NCBI RefSeq assembly: GCF_900115005.1
Contig: NZ_FOUY01000006.1
Coordinates: 62,001-126,000 of the forward strand
From: Pseudonocardia ammonioxydans
GTDB lineage: Bacteria > Actinomycetota > Actinomycetes > Mycobacteriales > Pseudonocardiaceae
Length of the DNA stretch: 64,000 nt
Direction of reading: 5' to 3'
The notes beneath the pieces are model-generated. The model was not told where the DNA came from, did not search any database, and saw only the letters and a program-made list of their open reading frames with translations. Below are positions 1 through 8,443 of the stretch, piece after piece. Within the stretch, counting starts at the first letter, position 1; each line of letters begins with the position of its first letter. A program made the position numbers and the translations under genes.

Positions 1-67
1 CCTCCGACCCGATGTCGTTGATAGCGACCTGCGGCGTGGTCGGGGCGGCGGTGGTGTCGGTGGACAT
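1..67 (-). CDS. rpsA: 30S ribosomal protein S1, N-terminal fragment (cut by window edge)
   Basis: The reverse strand starts with ATG at position 67 and reads MSTDTTAAPTTPQVAINDIG, then SE, before the sequence ends. This is the characteristic start of actinobacterial ribosomal protein S1, which binds mRNA on the 30S subunit with tandem S1/OB-fold domains. Only 22 codons are visible and no S1 domain is in the window, so the call rests on the N-terminal motif. The family context supports it: a small methyltransferase gene is often the divergent neighbour of rpsA in actinobacteria, and pdtaR, which is near rpsA in M. tuberculosis, lies 9.5 kb away here. Confidence 0.85.
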   Translation of the reverse strand, partial: MSTDTTAAPTTPQVAINDIGSE

Positions 68-382
68 GTAGTGGGGTGCTCCGATGGATTTTCTGGCGTG
101 GTCGGCTCGGTGCCGCGCTGCTGCAGCAACGCTCACCGGTTCTGGTGCGTGTAGCTGTGACGTTGTAGCAGTCACCCTCAAGCGTCGATCGCGTGGTCCC
201 TGCTCCGGTGCGGCGGCGGGGCCGCGAACCGGCGCAGGAGTGGCGCCGGGCAGTCGCCGACACGTTGACCACGATGCGCGAATCATGCTACGCGGCCACG
301 AATCACCGGGGCAATGCGGGTCCGGTAATCGTCGTGGTCGCCCGCACTGGGACGATCGGGACGACATGACGATCGGGACGAC
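68..382. other. Divergent intergenic region rpsA / methyltransferase
   Basis: This 315-base stretch has no gene I can support. It holds the rpsA promoter and long leader on the reverse strand and the promoter region of the methyltransferase on the forward strand. Its right end carries a perfect 17-bp tandem duplication (351-367 and 368-384) that contains an ATG in each copy. Confidence 0.6.
285..314 (-). promoter_or_regulatory. Probable rpsA promoter (-35 TTGCCC, -10 TAGCAT)
   Basis: On the reverse strand TTGCCC (314-309) is followed after 18 nt by TAGCAT (290-285), a good match to an actinobacterial housekeeping promoter. Transcription would start near 278, leaving a leader of about 210 nt before the rpsA ATG at 67. 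A leader this long could hold a regulatory structure, but I could not identify one by eye. Confidence 0.5.
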
Positions 383-1231
383 ATGAGCAGCCGCGACGAG
401 TACTTCTCCGCCGAGGCCGCCGTCGGCACCGCCGGGGTGGCCCGGCGCCGCGTCGGCAGTGCCGAGTCCGAAGCCGCGGGTCGCCGCTGGTGGGACGCCG
501 ACGCCGACGACTACCTCGCCGAGCACGGCTCCGACATCGGTGACGCCGACTTCGTGTGGTGCCCGGAGAATCTGCACGAGGACGAGGCGGAGCTGCTGGG
601 GCCGGCCGCGTCCCTGCCCGGCAGGCGGATCCTCGAGATCGGCGCCGGCTCGGCACCATGCAGCCGCTGGCTGGCCCGGCGGGGAGCGCACCCGGTGGCC
701 CTCGACGTCTCCGGCGGGATGCTCCGGCACGCCGCCGCGCTGAACGAGCGGGTCGGGACGGCCGTGCCGCTGGTGCAGGCCGGCGCCGAGCACCTGCCGT
801 TCGCCGACGGCGTGTTCGACCTCGCCTGCTCGGCGTTCGGGGCGATCCCGTTCGTGGCCGATCCCGGGCGCGTGATGCGCGAGGTGCACCGGGTGCTGCG
901 CCCCGGCGGCCGCTGGGTGTTCGCGGTGAACCACCCGATGCGCTGGATCTTCCCGGACGACCCCGGCCCCGCGGGACTGACCGTCACCCAGTCCTACTTC
1001 GACCGCACGCCCTACCTGGAGGTCGACGGCGACGGCCGGGCCACCTACGTCGAGCACCACCGCACTCTCGGCGACCGGGTCCGCGACGTCGTCGCCGCCG
1101 GGCTGGTGCTGGAGGACCTCGTCGAGCCGGAGTGGCCGGAGGGGCACGACCGGGTCTGGGGGCAGTGGTCCCCGCTGCGCGGCGAGCTGTTCCCCGGCAC
1201 GGCGATCTTCGTGACCCGCCGGCCGGGGTGA
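383..1231 (+). CDS. Class I SAM-dependent methyltransferase
   Basis: 282 residues with a Rossmann-type methyltransferase core. Motif I is ILEIGAGSA at about residues 83-91, followed by an acidic residue at the end of strand 2 (ALDVSGGML) and the post-core segment VLRPGGRWVF. It transfers a methyl group from S-adenosylmethionine; the substrate cannot be read from the sequence. The N-terminal 80 residues (WWDADADDYLAEHG) are typical of the UbiE/Methyltransf_11-like proteins found beside rpsA in actinobacteria. The ATG at 383 is in the second copy of a 17-bp tandem duplication, and there is no strong ribosome binding site, so the start is moderately sure. It runs towards the carbonic anhydrase gene with a 14-bp gap. 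Confidence 0.85.
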   Translation: MSSRDEYFSAEAAVGTAGVARRRVGSAESEAAGRRWWDADADDYLAEHGSDIGDADFVWCPENLHEDEAELLGPAASLPGRRILEIGAGSAPCSRWLARRGAHPVALDVSGGMLRHAAALNERVGTAVPLVQAGAEHLPFADGVFDLACSAFGAIPFVADPGRVMREVHRVLRPGGRWVFAVNHPMRWIFPDDPGPAGLTVTQSYFDRTPYLEVDGDGRATYVEHHRTLGDRVRDVVAAGLVLEDLVEPEWPEGHDRVWGQWSPLRGELFPGTAIFVTRRPG

Positions 1232-1245
1232 GCCGCCGGGCCGGG

Positions 1246-1869
1246 TCACACCTCGACGACGGCCCCGGTCTCCAGCTCGTAGCGCGCGCCGATGATCGTC
1301 AGACGGTTGTTGCACACCGCGCCGGACAGGGACGGGTCGGCCGTCAGCTGGGCCACCACCCGCCGGACGTTGGCGTCCACGGCGGCGGCCACCGCGGCGG
1401 TGTCGTCCGCGACCCCGCCGGCTCCACCGTCGTCGGCGCCCAGGCACACCGGGACGATGTCGTCGACCAGCTCCCCCAGGGTCCGCGGCTGCGGCGCGGG
1501 CGCTCCCCCGGCCACCGACACCGCGGCCTTCACCGCGCCGCACTGCGAGTGGCCGAGCACGACCAGCAGCGGGATGCCGAGCGCCCCGGCGCCGAACGCG
1601 AGGGTGCCGCGCACGGCGTCGTCCACGACCTGCCCGGCCGTCCGGACGACGAACAGGTCCCCCAGCCCGAGGTCGAACACCAGCTCCGAGGGCACCCGGG
1701 AGTCCGAGCACGAGAGGATCATGGCGTCGGGGGTCTGCCCGGCGACCGCGGCCGCCCGTTCCTCCGCGGAACGCCGGGGGTCACGGCGCTCGTCCCGTCG
1801 CCAACGCCCGTTGCCCTCGAGCATCGCCGACCACGCCTGGGCTGCGGTGGGCCTGTCGTCGTTCGCCAT
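1246..1869 (-). CDS. Beta-class carbonic anhydrase
   Basis: 207 residues. The zinc site of beta-carbonic anhydrases is complete: CSDSRV (Cys54, Asp56, Arg58) and HSQCGAV (His107, Cys110). The enzyme interconverts carbon dioxide and bicarbonate in the cytoplasm. The ATG at 1869 is preceded by AGAGGT at a good distance and gives an N-terminus (MANDDRPTAAQAW) matching the family; the open frame extends further upstream but without family features. The C-terminal part has the usual VDANVRRVVAQL helix and ends with VVEV. It is convergent with the methyltransferase and stands alone. Confidence 0.92.
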   Translation of the reverse strand: MANDDRPTAAQAWSAMLEGNGRWRRDERRDPRRSAEERAAAVAGQTPDAMILSCSDSRVPSELVFDLGLGDLFVVRTAGQVVDDAVRGTLAFGAGALGIPLLVVLGHSQCGAVKAAVSVAGGAPAPQPRTLGELVDDIVPVCLGADDGGAGGVADDTAAVAAAVDANVRRVVAQLTADPSLSGAVCNNRLTIIGARYELETGAVVEV

Positions 1870-2046
1870 CGACCTCTCATTCCGTTCGGGAACCGTTCGG
1901 GAAGCGGCACCGTCGGTCCGGGGACCGTGCTGCCGGAGAATGTGCAGTCGCAACATCGTCCTCCGGCCGGGGTCCGGCAACTCGTGGGGCCCCGAATGTG
2001 TCCGGCGCCGCTCCCGGGGCCGTCCGGGGTCCCCGTGCGCAGGGCC

Positions 2047-2052
2047 TAGGAT
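2047..2052 (+). promoter_or_regulatory. -10 box TAGGAT of a leaderless transcript
   Basis: TAGGAT ends 6 nt before the GTG start of the thioesterase at 2059, so transcription should start at or next to the start codon. There is no Shine-Dalgarno sequence in this interval. Confidence 0.5.
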
Positions 2053-2058
2053 CGACCC

Positions 2059-2487
2059 GTGCCGATCGATCCCGCCTCGCTCCCCGAGATGCAGCCCGAG
2101 CACGCCGCGGAACAACTCGCGACCCGGATGGGCATCGAGATCCTCAAGGCGGACCTCGACGAGGTCGTCGCGCGGATGCCGGTCGAGGGCAACCGCCAGC
2201 CGTACGGGCTGCTGCACGGCGGCGCCAACGCGGTCCTCGCCGAGACCGTGGGGTCGACCCTCTCGGCACTGCACTCGATGCCCGAGCGGTTCCCGGTCGG
2301 GCTGGAGCTGGCCTGCACCCACCACCGGTCGGCCACATCCGGGTTCGTCACCGGGACCGCGCGCCCGCTCCACGTCGGACGGTCCACCTCGACCTCGGAG
2401 ATCGTCCTCGTCGACGACGACGGCCGCCGCGTCTGCACCGCGAAGCTGACCTGCCTGCACCGCGACACACGACCGCACGTGTCCTGA
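2059..2487 (+). CDS. Hotdog-fold (PaaI family) thioesterase
   Basis: 142 residues, the normal length for a single-hotdog thioesterase. The family motif is GLLHGGANAVLAETVGS at residues 50-66: the HGG turn and the glutamate in the central helix (Glu62) belong to the active site that hydrolyses an acyl-CoA thioester. The C-terminal half has the expected strands (GTARPLHVGRSTSTSEIVLVDDDG). Its substrate is unknown; family members act on phenylacetyl-, 4-hydroxybenzoyl- or medium-chain acyl-CoAs. The GTG start is chosen because a TAGGAT -10 box lies 6 nt upstream, as in leaderless actinobacterial genes. In related genomes such a gene often sits beside polA, which is not in this window. Confidence 0.85.
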   Translation: MPIDPASLPEMQPEHAAEQLATRMGIEILKADLDEVVARMPVEGNRQPYGLLHGGANAVLAETVGSTLSALHSMPERFPVGLELACTHHRSATSGFVTGTARPLHVGRSTSTSEIVLVDDDGRRVCTAKLTCLHRDTRPHVS

Positions 2488-2509
2488 TCGTCGCCCCGGG
2501 ACACCACCG

Positions 2510-2595
2510 GGTTACGTCTCGGCCACGGCCGCGTCCGAGACGTTCGTACCAGTCCGCTCCTCGGTTACGTTCGCCACGATCACCCACCCGGGTGG
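2510..2595 (+). promoter_or_regulatory. Upstream region of the liv operon with direct repeats and a palindrome
   Basis: Two imperfect direct repeats start with GGTTACGT (2510-2517 and 2563-2570), 53 bp apart, and are each followed by a TCG(G)CCACG tail. The second copy contains TACGTT (2566-2571), a possible -10 box. A perfect 12-bp palindrome, CCACCCGGGTGG, lies at 2584-2595 in the likely leader. These are candidate promoter and operator elements for livHMGF; the assignment is by position only. Confidence 0.35.
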
Positions 2596-2626
2596 TCGCC
2601 GGACGGCCCCACGAGGACGGACAACG

Positions 2627-4033
2627 TTGTCTCCACCCCGCATCCCGCCCCACGGGAGAGCCCAACGCGCGGGGGGCCGCGCGGGCGTCCCGCGACGGTC
2701 CCCGATCCCGGCCGCGGTCCGCTGGCTGATCGGACTGATGATCGCGCTGCTCGGCACGGTCATGCTGTCCGGCACCGCGCTCGCCGCCGCACCCGCACCC
2801 ACCGCGCCGGCCCCGGCCACCGCGTCGGCCGCCCCGGCGCAGGAACAGGACGGCATCGACGTCAGCGGGACCCTCCGCAACCAGGCGGGTGACCCGCTGC
2901 CCGCCGTCACGATCGTCGCGGAGCGCGACGGCACCCCGGTCGCCGAGGCCACCTCACAGGCCGACGGCCGCTGGCAGCTCAGCGTCCCGGCGGCCGGCAG
3001 CTACACGTTCCGGCTCGACGAGAGCACGCTCCCGCCCGGCACCGAGGTGCTGCAGGGCGAGACCACCCGCGAGGTCAGCGACGGGTCGCTGAACACTGTG
3101 GTCTTCCGGTTCGGCGAGGAGGTCGAGGGCAGCGGCGGCGCCGGGTTCGTGACCGTCCTGCGGCTGCTGGTCGACGGCATCCGGTTCGGCCTGGTCATCG
3201 GCATCTCGGCGATCGGCCTGTCACTGATCTTCGGGACGACCGGGCTCACCAACTTCGCGCACGGCGAGATGGTCACCATCGGCGCCGTCGTCGCCTGGTA
3301 CATCAACGTCGCCGGGGGCGTCCAGCTGATCCCCGCGACGATCATGGCGATGGTCGTCGGGGCCCTGCTCGGCGCCGCCAACGAGCTCGGCATCTGGCGC
3401 CGGCTACGCCGGCGCGGGGCCGGGCTCATCGCCCAGCTCGTCGTCTCGATCGGCCTCTCGATCGCGCTCCGCTACCTCGTGCTGATCTTCTTCGGCGGAC
3501 GCTCCGAGTCGTTCACCGACTACACCGCCCAGACCGTGCGCGACTACGGCCCGATCGCGCTCACCGACAAGGACCTCTCCGCGATCGTCATCGCGATCGT
3601 GGTGCTGGTCGCCGTCGCGCTGCTGCTGCAGAAGACCCGGATCGGCAAGGCCATGCGCGCCGTCGCCGACAACCGGGACCTGGCCGCATCCTCGGGCATC
3701 AACGTCGACCGGGTGATCCTGTTCGTCTGGATGCTCGGCGGCGCGCTCGCCACCCTCGGCGGCGTGCTGTTCGCGCTCTCCGAGCTCTCCAGCACCGTGC
3801 AGTACGAGATGGGCTTCCGGCTGCTGCTGCTGATGTTCGCCGGCGTCATCCTCGGCGGGCTCGGCACCGCGTACGGCGCGTTGCTGGGCTGCCTGATCGT
3901 CGGCATCCTCGTCCAGCTCTCGACGCTCGTGCTGCCCCTGGACCTCAAGTACCTGGGCGGCCTGGCGGTGCTGATCGTGATCCTGGTGTTCCGTCCGCAG
4001 GGCCTGCTCGGGTCCAGGGCCCGGATCGGCTGA
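2627..4033 (+). CDS. livH: Branched-chain amino acid/urea-type ABC permease LivH with an N-terminal extracytoplasmic domain
   Basis: 468 residues, far longer than the usual 290-residue LivH. Residues 30-55 form a signal-like hydrophobic segment ending ALAAAP. Residues about 77-162 resemble a carboxypeptidase-regulatory (CNA-B-like) beta-sandwich (VSGTLRNQAGDPLPAVTIVA). The permease runs from about 176 to the end, with the LivH hallmarks SLIFGTTGLTNFAHGEM and GGLGTAYGALLG. It would form the membrane channel with LivM. The start is a TTG with GAGGACGG upstream; later ATGs would cut into the signal segment. It is the first gene of livHMGF, 10 bp before livM. The fused domain should lie outside the membrane, where LivK delivers substrate. 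Confidence 0.88.
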   Translation: MSPPRIPPHGRAQRAGGRAGVPRRSPIPAAVRWLIGLMIALLGTVMLSGTALAAAPAPTAPAPATASAAPAQEQDGIDVSGTLRNQAGDPLPAVTIVAERDGTPVAEATSQADGRWQLSVPAAGSYTFRLDESTLPPGTEVLQGETTREVSDGSLNTVVFRFGEEVEGSGGAGFVTVLRLLVDGIRFGLVIGISAIGLSLIFGTTGLTNFAHGEMVTIGAVVAWYINVAGGVQLIPATIMAMVVGALLGAANELGIWRRLRRRGAGLIAQLVVSIGLSIALRYLVLIFFGGRSESFTDYTAQTVRDYGPIALTDKDLSAIVIAIVVLVAVALLLQKTRIGKAMRAVADNRDLAASSGINVDRVILFVWMLGGALATLGGVLFALSELSSTVQYEMGFRLLLLMFAGVILGGLGTAYGALLGCLIVGILVQLSTLVLPLDLKYLGGLAVLIVILVFRPQGLLGSRARIG

Positions 4034-4043
4034 GGGGAACCCC

Positions 4044-5039
4044 ATGATCGACTTCGGACAGCTCCTGACGGTCGGGATCTCCCAGCTGATCGGCCCGTCG
4101 GCCATCTTCTTCGCGCTGCTGGCGCTCGGCCTGAACATCCACTTCGGCTACACCGGACTGCTCAACTTCGGACAGATCGGGTTCGCCCTGGTCGGGGCGT
4201 ACGGCATGGGCATCTCGGTGGCCAACTACGGCGCCCCGCTCTGGCTCGGCGTCCTGATCGGCATGGCCTGCGGGGTGGTCATGGCGCTGGTGCTGGGCAT
4301 CCCGACCCTGCGGCTGCGCGCCGACTACCTGGCGATCGTCACCATCGCGGCGTCGGAGATCCTGCGCCTGGTCACCCGGTCGACCTCGCAGACCGAGTTC
4401 ACCGGCGGCACCCAGGGCCTCACCGGCTTCGGCGACTCGTTCGCCGCGCTGAACCCGTTCACCCAGCCGTCCTACACGATCCTCGGACTCGAGATCCGCG
4501 GGCCGGACCTGTGGGCGATTCTCATGGGCTGGACCGTCGTCGCGCTGTGCGTGCTGCTCACCTGGCTGCTCGTGCGCAGCCCGTGGGGCCGGGTCATCAA
4601 GGCGATCCGCGAGGACGAGGACGCGGCCCGCGCGCTGGGCAAGAACGTGTTCGCCTACAAGATGCAGGCGCTCGCGCTCGGCGGCGTGTTCGGCGCCCTC
4701 GGCGGGATCGTGCTCGCGCTGGCGACCCAGTCGCTGACGCCGGACTTCTACTCGCCGCCGCAGACGTTCTTCGCCTACGCCGCGCTCATCCTCGGCGGTG
4801 CGGGCCGGGTGCTCGGGCCGGTGATCGGTGCGATGCTGTTCTGGTTCCTGCTCTCGGTCGCCGACGCGTTCCTGCGTCAGGCCACCGCGGGTGAGAACCC
4901 GCTGCTGCCCTTCATCTCGTCCCAGGACGTCGGCGCGATCCGGTTCGTGCTCGTCGGACTGTTCCTGGGCCTCATGATGGTGTTCCGACCACAGGGCATC
5001 TTCGGACGCCGGAGGGAGGTGCTCGGCGATGGCCGCTGA
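4044..5039 (+). CDS. livM: Branched-chain amino acid/urea-type ABC permease LivM
   Basis: 331 residues, normal for LivM. The first segment carries the family motif ALGLNIHFGYTGLLNFGQIGF, here residues about 27-47, followed by multiple membrane spans and the cytoplasmic loop RSPWGRVIKAIREDEDAARALGKNV, where EAA-type contacts with the ATPases are made. The end is the typical FRPQGIFGRRREVL. ATG at 4044 has GAGGGGAA at a good distance. LivH and LivM together form the translocation pore of a high-affinity uptake system. The gene overlaps livG by 11 bp, which suggests translational coupling. Confidence 0.93.
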   Translation: MIDFGQLLTVGISQLIGPSAIFFALLALGLNIHFGYTGLLNFGQIGFALVGAYGMGISVANYGAPLWLGVLIGMACGVVMALVLGIPTLRLRADYLAIVTIAASEILRLVTRSTSQTEFTGGTQGLTGFGDSFAALNPFTQPSYTILGLEIRGPDLWAILMGWTVVALCVLLTWLLVRSPWGRVIKAIREDEDAARALGKNVFAYKMQALALGGVFGALGGIVLALATQSLTPDFYSPPQTFFAYAALILGGAGRVLGPVIGAMLFWFLLSVADAFLRQATAGENPLLPFISSQDVGAIRFVLVGLFLGLMMVFRPQGIFGRRREVLGDGR

Positions 5040-6129
5040 CCAGAGCAACGACGCCGGACGTGCCGATGACACCGACACCGAGAACACCGACACCGCGGTC
5101 ACCCGCGACGTCGCCGGCGGCGAGGACGCACCGGCCCCGGCCGGCCGGACGGACCTCCGCCGCGCGCTGGCCGGCGTCCCCCCGGAACCGGGCGCGGCCA
5201 AGCCGGACCCGGTGCTCACCGTCGACGGCGTCACCCGCACCTTCGGCGGCCTCCGCGCCGTCGACGTGGCGCACGTGGAGTTCCAGCGCGGCGCCATCAC
5301 CGGCCTGATCGGGCCCAACGGGGCCGGCAAGACCACCCTGTTCAACCTGCTCACCGGCTTCGACAAGGCCGACAGCGGCTCGTGGGTCCACGAGGGTGAA
5401 CCGTTGCAGTCGCTGCCGCCGCACCGGGTGGCCCGCCGCGGCGTCGTCCGCACCTTCCAGCTCACCAAGGCCCTGGCCGGCATGACGGTCATGGAGAACA
5501 TGAAGCTGGGGGCCACCGGGCAGCGCGGCGAGAGCTTCTTCGGGGCGCTGTTCACCGGGTGGGGCGCGCAGGAACGCGAGATCACCGAGCGGGCGCGGAC
5601 CCTGCTGTCCCGGTTCAACCTGGACGCCAAGGCCGGCGACCTCGCGGGGTCGCTGTCCGGCGGGCAGCGGAAGCTGCTGGAGATGGCCCGGGCACTGATG
5701 ATGAACCCGAAGGTCGTCATGCTCGACGAGCCGATGGCCGGGGTGAACCCGGCGCTCACGCAGAGCCTGCTGGGCCACGTGAAGTCGTTGCGCGACGAGG
5801 GCATGACGGTGGTGTTCGTCGAGCACGACATGGACGTCATCCGCGACATCAGCGACTGGGTGGTCGTGATGGCGCAGGGGCAGGTGATCGCCGAGGGGCC
5901 GCCGGAGGAGCTGTCGTCCAACCAGGCCGTCGTCGACGCCTACCTGGGTGCGCACCACGACCAGGTGCTCGAGTTCGACGACGAGGGCAACCCGGTCGGC
6001 GAGACCGCCGAGCTGGTCGCCGAGATGGAGGCCGAGGAGATCGGGGCGGATGCCCCGGCTCCCGAGACCCCGGCCTCCGATGCCTCGACGCCCGATGCCC
6101 CGACCTCCGATGAGGAGAAGCGCGCATGA
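5029..6129 (+). CDS. livG: ABC transporter ATP-binding protein LivG
   Basis: 366 residues, about 100 more than usual LivG. The ATPase core has Walker A GPNGAGKTT (about 95-103), the signature LSGGQRKLLE and Walker B VVMLDEP, and the LivG/F-specific FEHDMD-like segment VFVEHDMDVI. The extra length is an acidic, disordered N-terminus of about 60 residues (rich in D, T, A) and a 35-residue acidic Pro/Ala tail (ETPASDASTPDAPTSDEE). It powers uptake together with LivF. The start overlaps the end of livM, with GGAGGGAGG upstream of ATG 5029, and the end overlaps livF by ATGA. Confidence 0.92.
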   Translation: MAADQSNDAGRADDTDTENTDTAVTRDVAGGEDAPAPAGRTDLRRALAGVPPEPGAAKPDPVLTVDGVTRTFGGLRAVDVAHVEFQRGAITGLIGPNGAGKTTLFNLLTGFDKADSGSWVHEGEPLQSLPPHRVARRGVVRTFQLTKALAGMTVMENMKLGATGQRGESFFGALFTGWGAQEREITERARTLLSRFNLDAKAGDLAGSLSGGQRKLLEMARALMMNPKVVMLDEPMAGVNPALTQSLLGHVKSLRDEGMTVVFVEHDMDVIRDISDWVVVMAQGQVIAEGPPEELSSNQAVVDAYLGAHHDQVLEFDDEGNPVGETAELVAEMEAEEIGADAPAPETPASDASTPDAPTSDEEKRA

Positions 6130-6977
6130 GCGAGACCGCGGGACCGGGCCCCCACACTCCGGACCACACCGCTCCGGATCACACCGCTCCGGAGAACGAC
6201 GCCGAGCAGGCGGCCACCCCGGAGGTGCACCGCGAGCTCGCCGAGGGCGCACTGCTGCGCGTCGACTCGCTCGTCGCGGGCTACGTGCCGGGCGTCGACA
6301 TCCTCAACGGCAGCGACTTCTTCCTGCGCGACGGGGAGATCGTCGGCATCATCGGCCCGAACGGGGCCGGCAAGTCGACGCTGCTCAAGGCCATGTTCGG
6401 GCTGATCCCGGTACGCAGCGGGACCGTCCGGCTGCGCGACTCCGACATCACCGGCGCCAAGGCGCACGCGCTGGTCACCAAGGGGCTCGGCTACGTGCCC
6501 CAGCGGGACAACGTGTTCCCCTCCCTCTCGATCGAGGAGAACATGGAGATGGGGGTGTTCCTGCGGCCGCGGTCGTTCGCGGCGCGGTTCGCCGAGGTCG
6601 CGGACCTGTTCCCGATGCTGGGGCAGCGCCGCAGGACCAAGGCCGGATCGCTGTCCGGCGGCGAGCGGCAGATGGTCGCGATGGGACGGGCGCTGATGAT
6701 GCAGCCCTCGGTGCTGCTGCTCGACGAGCCGTCGGCCGGCCTGTCACCGATGCTGCAGGACGAGGTGTTCGTGCGCTGCAAGCGGATCAACGCCGCCGGG
6801 GTCTCGGTCATCATGGTCGAGCAGAACGCCCGCCGGTGCCTGCAGATCTGCGACCGCGGGTACGTCCTCGACCAGGGCCGGTCCGCCTACACCGCCGGCG
6901 GGCGGGAGCTCCTGAACGACCCCAAGGTCATCGAGCTCTACCTCGGCACGCTGGCCGGGAGCAGCGAGAAGAAGTAG
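6126..6977 (+). CDS. livF: ABC transporter ATP-binding protein LivF
   Basis: 283 residues. Walker A is GPNGAGKST (77-85), the signature LSGGERQMV, Walker B LLLDEPSAGL, and the H-loop region lies in MVEQNARRCL, as usual for LivF, where EQNA follows Walker B. A hydrophilic N-terminal extension of about 40 residues holds a short repeat (TPDHTAPDHTAPEND). It is the last gene of the operon and overlaps livG by 4 bp (ATGA). A strong bidirectional terminator follows, shared with livK, which faces it. Confidence 0.93.
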   Translation: MSETAGPGPHTPDHTAPDHTAPENDAEQAATPEVHRELAEGALLRVDSLVAGYVPGVDILNGSDFFLRDGEIVGIIGPNGAGKSTLLKAMFGLIPVRSGTVRLRDSDITGAKAHALVTKGLGYVPQRDNVFPSLSIEENMEMGVFLRPRSFAARFAEVADLFPMLGQRRRTKAGSLSGGERQMVAMGRALMMQPSVLLLDEPSAGLSPMLQDEVFVRCKRINAAGVSVIMVEQNARRCLQICDRGYVLDQGRSAYTAGGRELLNDPKVIELYLGTLAGSSEKK

Positions 6978-7003
6978 CACGCCGGCACGACGACGGGGAC
7001 ACG

Positions 7004-7040
7004 ACGACGGGGGCGGGCCGAGATGGCCCGCCCCCGTCGT
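7004..7040. terminator. Bidirectional terminator between livF and livK
   Basis: A perfect 16-bp GC-rich stem (7004-7019 with 7025-7040) closes a 5-nt loop. It lies between the convergent ends of livF and livK and can serve both. Confidence 0.85.
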
Positions 7041-7053
7041 GTCGGAGCGCCGG

Positions 7054-8382
7054 TCAGCCCTGGGCACCCACGCGGATGTAGGTGACGTCGTCGCTGATGG
7101 TGTTCTCCGGGGTGAAGGTCTGCACCCCGTAGGAACCGGAGCCCGGCTCACCGGCGTCGGTGAAGTCGAGCGTGCCGGTGGCGCCGTCGTAGTCGACGTC
7201 ACCGCCGCGGTCCAGGATCGCCTTGCAGCCGGCGTAGTCGGTGCACTTCTCGCCGTCCTTGGTGATCGCGTTGATCCCGGTGGCGATGTCCGCACCGTTG
7301 GTCGACTTCACCGACTCGGCCGCCAGCGCCGAGATGATCACCGCGTCGTAGGACTCGGCGGCGTAGTTGAAGTCGGTCAGCGCCGGATCCTGCTGCATCA
7401 GCCGGTCCCGGAACGCGCCCGAGAGCTCGGTCAGCGGCAGGGTGCCCTTCATGCCGCCCAGCAGCCCCGGCGGCAGGCCCTCGCCGAGGGCGTTGCCCAT
7501 GTTGCCGTCGGTGCCGTAGATCGCCTTCTGCGACGGGCCGATCTGCACCTCGTTCATCCGGGTCAGGATCCGCTTCGACTCGTCGAATCCGATGACCGCG
7601 ATCGCGTCCGGATTGAACTGCGCGACCTGGTCGATCTCCGGGTTGAACGACGCCGCGTTCGGGTCGTAGATGATCTTGGTGATCTGGTCCTGCGGAATGC
7701 CCGCGTTCACCAGGTTCGTCTCGGCACTGTCGGCCAGACCGGCGCCGTACGGGTCGTTGCGGGCCATGATCGCCACTCGCTGACCGCCGTCCGAGGTGAT
7801 CAGCTGGGCCAGCGCCTGACCCTGCAGGACGTCCGGCGGGGCCGTGCGGAAGTACATGCCGGCGTCCTGCCAGCACGTGAACTCGTCGGAGGTGTTCGCC
7901 GGCGAGAACTGGACCACCCCGGCACCGGTGATCTTGTCGATGACCAGCTTGGACACACCGGACGCCGCCGCACCCACGATGACCTGGGTGCCGGCCGCGA
8001 GCTGGCGGTCGACCGTCTGGTTGGCGACGTCGGTGGTGTCGTCACCGGAATCGCCGCGCAGGTGCTCGATCGGGTTGCCCAGGACGCCGCCCGCGCCGTT
8101 GATCTCCTCCACCGCCACGTCCACACCGGCGAACTCCGGCGGCCCGAGGAAGGCCAGGCTGCCGGTCTCGGGAAGCAGGGAGCCGATCTTCAGCGGCGCG
8201 GTGCTGGGACTGCCGGTCGCCTGTGCCTGCGGCGGCGTGCACTCCGAGCCGGCTGCGGACGGCGCTTCGTTCCCTCCACCGGCTTCCGCACCGGACCCGG
8301 CGTCCCCGCCGCCACCGCATCCGGCCAGAACCAACGACGCCACCCCGGCGAGGGCGGCGATTCGCCACGTTGATCGCGTCAT
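7054..8382 (-). CDS. livK: ABC transporter substrate-binding lipoprotein (LivK-like)
   Basis: 442 residues. The N-terminus MTRSTWRIAALAGVASLVLA with Cys22 after LAG is a lipoprotein signal, followed by a Gly-rich linker. The rest is a Peripla_BP_6 protein: LKIGSLLPETGSLAFLGPP at the start of the first lobe, VIVGAAASGVS, and PDAIAVIGFDE in the second lobe. It captures the substrate outside the membrane and hands it to LivHMGF. The ligand cannot be told from sequence: branched-chain amino acids, urea or short amides are all possible. ATG 8382 has AAGGGGATC upstream. It is transcribed towards the permease operon from its own promoter. Confidence 0.9.
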   Translation of the reverse strand: MTRSTWRIAALAGVASLVLAGCGGGGDAGSGAEAGGGNEAPSAAGSECTPPQAQATGSPSTAPLKIGSLLPETGSLAFLGPPEFAGVDVAVEEINGAGGVLGNPIEHLRGDSGDDTTDVANQTVDRQLAAGTQVIVGAAASGVSKLVIDKITGAGVVQFSPANTSDEFTCWQDAGMYFRTAPPDVLQGQALAQLITSDGGQRVAIMARNDPYGAGLADSAETNLVNAGIPQDQITKIIYDPNAASFNPEIDQVAQFNPDAIAVIGFDESKRILTRMNEVQIGPSQKAIYGTDGNMGNALGEGLPPGLLGGMKGTLPLTELSGAFRDRLMQQDPALTDFNYAAESYDAVIISALAAESVKSTNGADIATGINAITKDGEKCTDYAGCKAILDRGGDVDYDGATGTLDFTDAGEPGSGSYGVQTFTPENTISDDVTYIRVGAQG

Positions 8383-8393
8383 ACAAGATCCCC

Positions 8394-8443
8394 TTCGACC
8401 GCCCCCCGCCGTCGAAGTGGCGCGGGAGGATGGCGGAAAACTA
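8394..8443 (-). promoter_or_regulatory. livK promoter (-10 TAGTTT) and leader hairpin
   Basis: On the reverse strand TAGTTT (8443-8438) is a likely -10 box about 55 nt before the livK start. In the leader, TTCGAC (8394-8399) can pair with GTCGAA (8411-8416), and one arm touches the Shine-Dalgarno region AAGGGG, so translation of livK could be modulated. This is a reading by eye. Confidence 0.35.
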
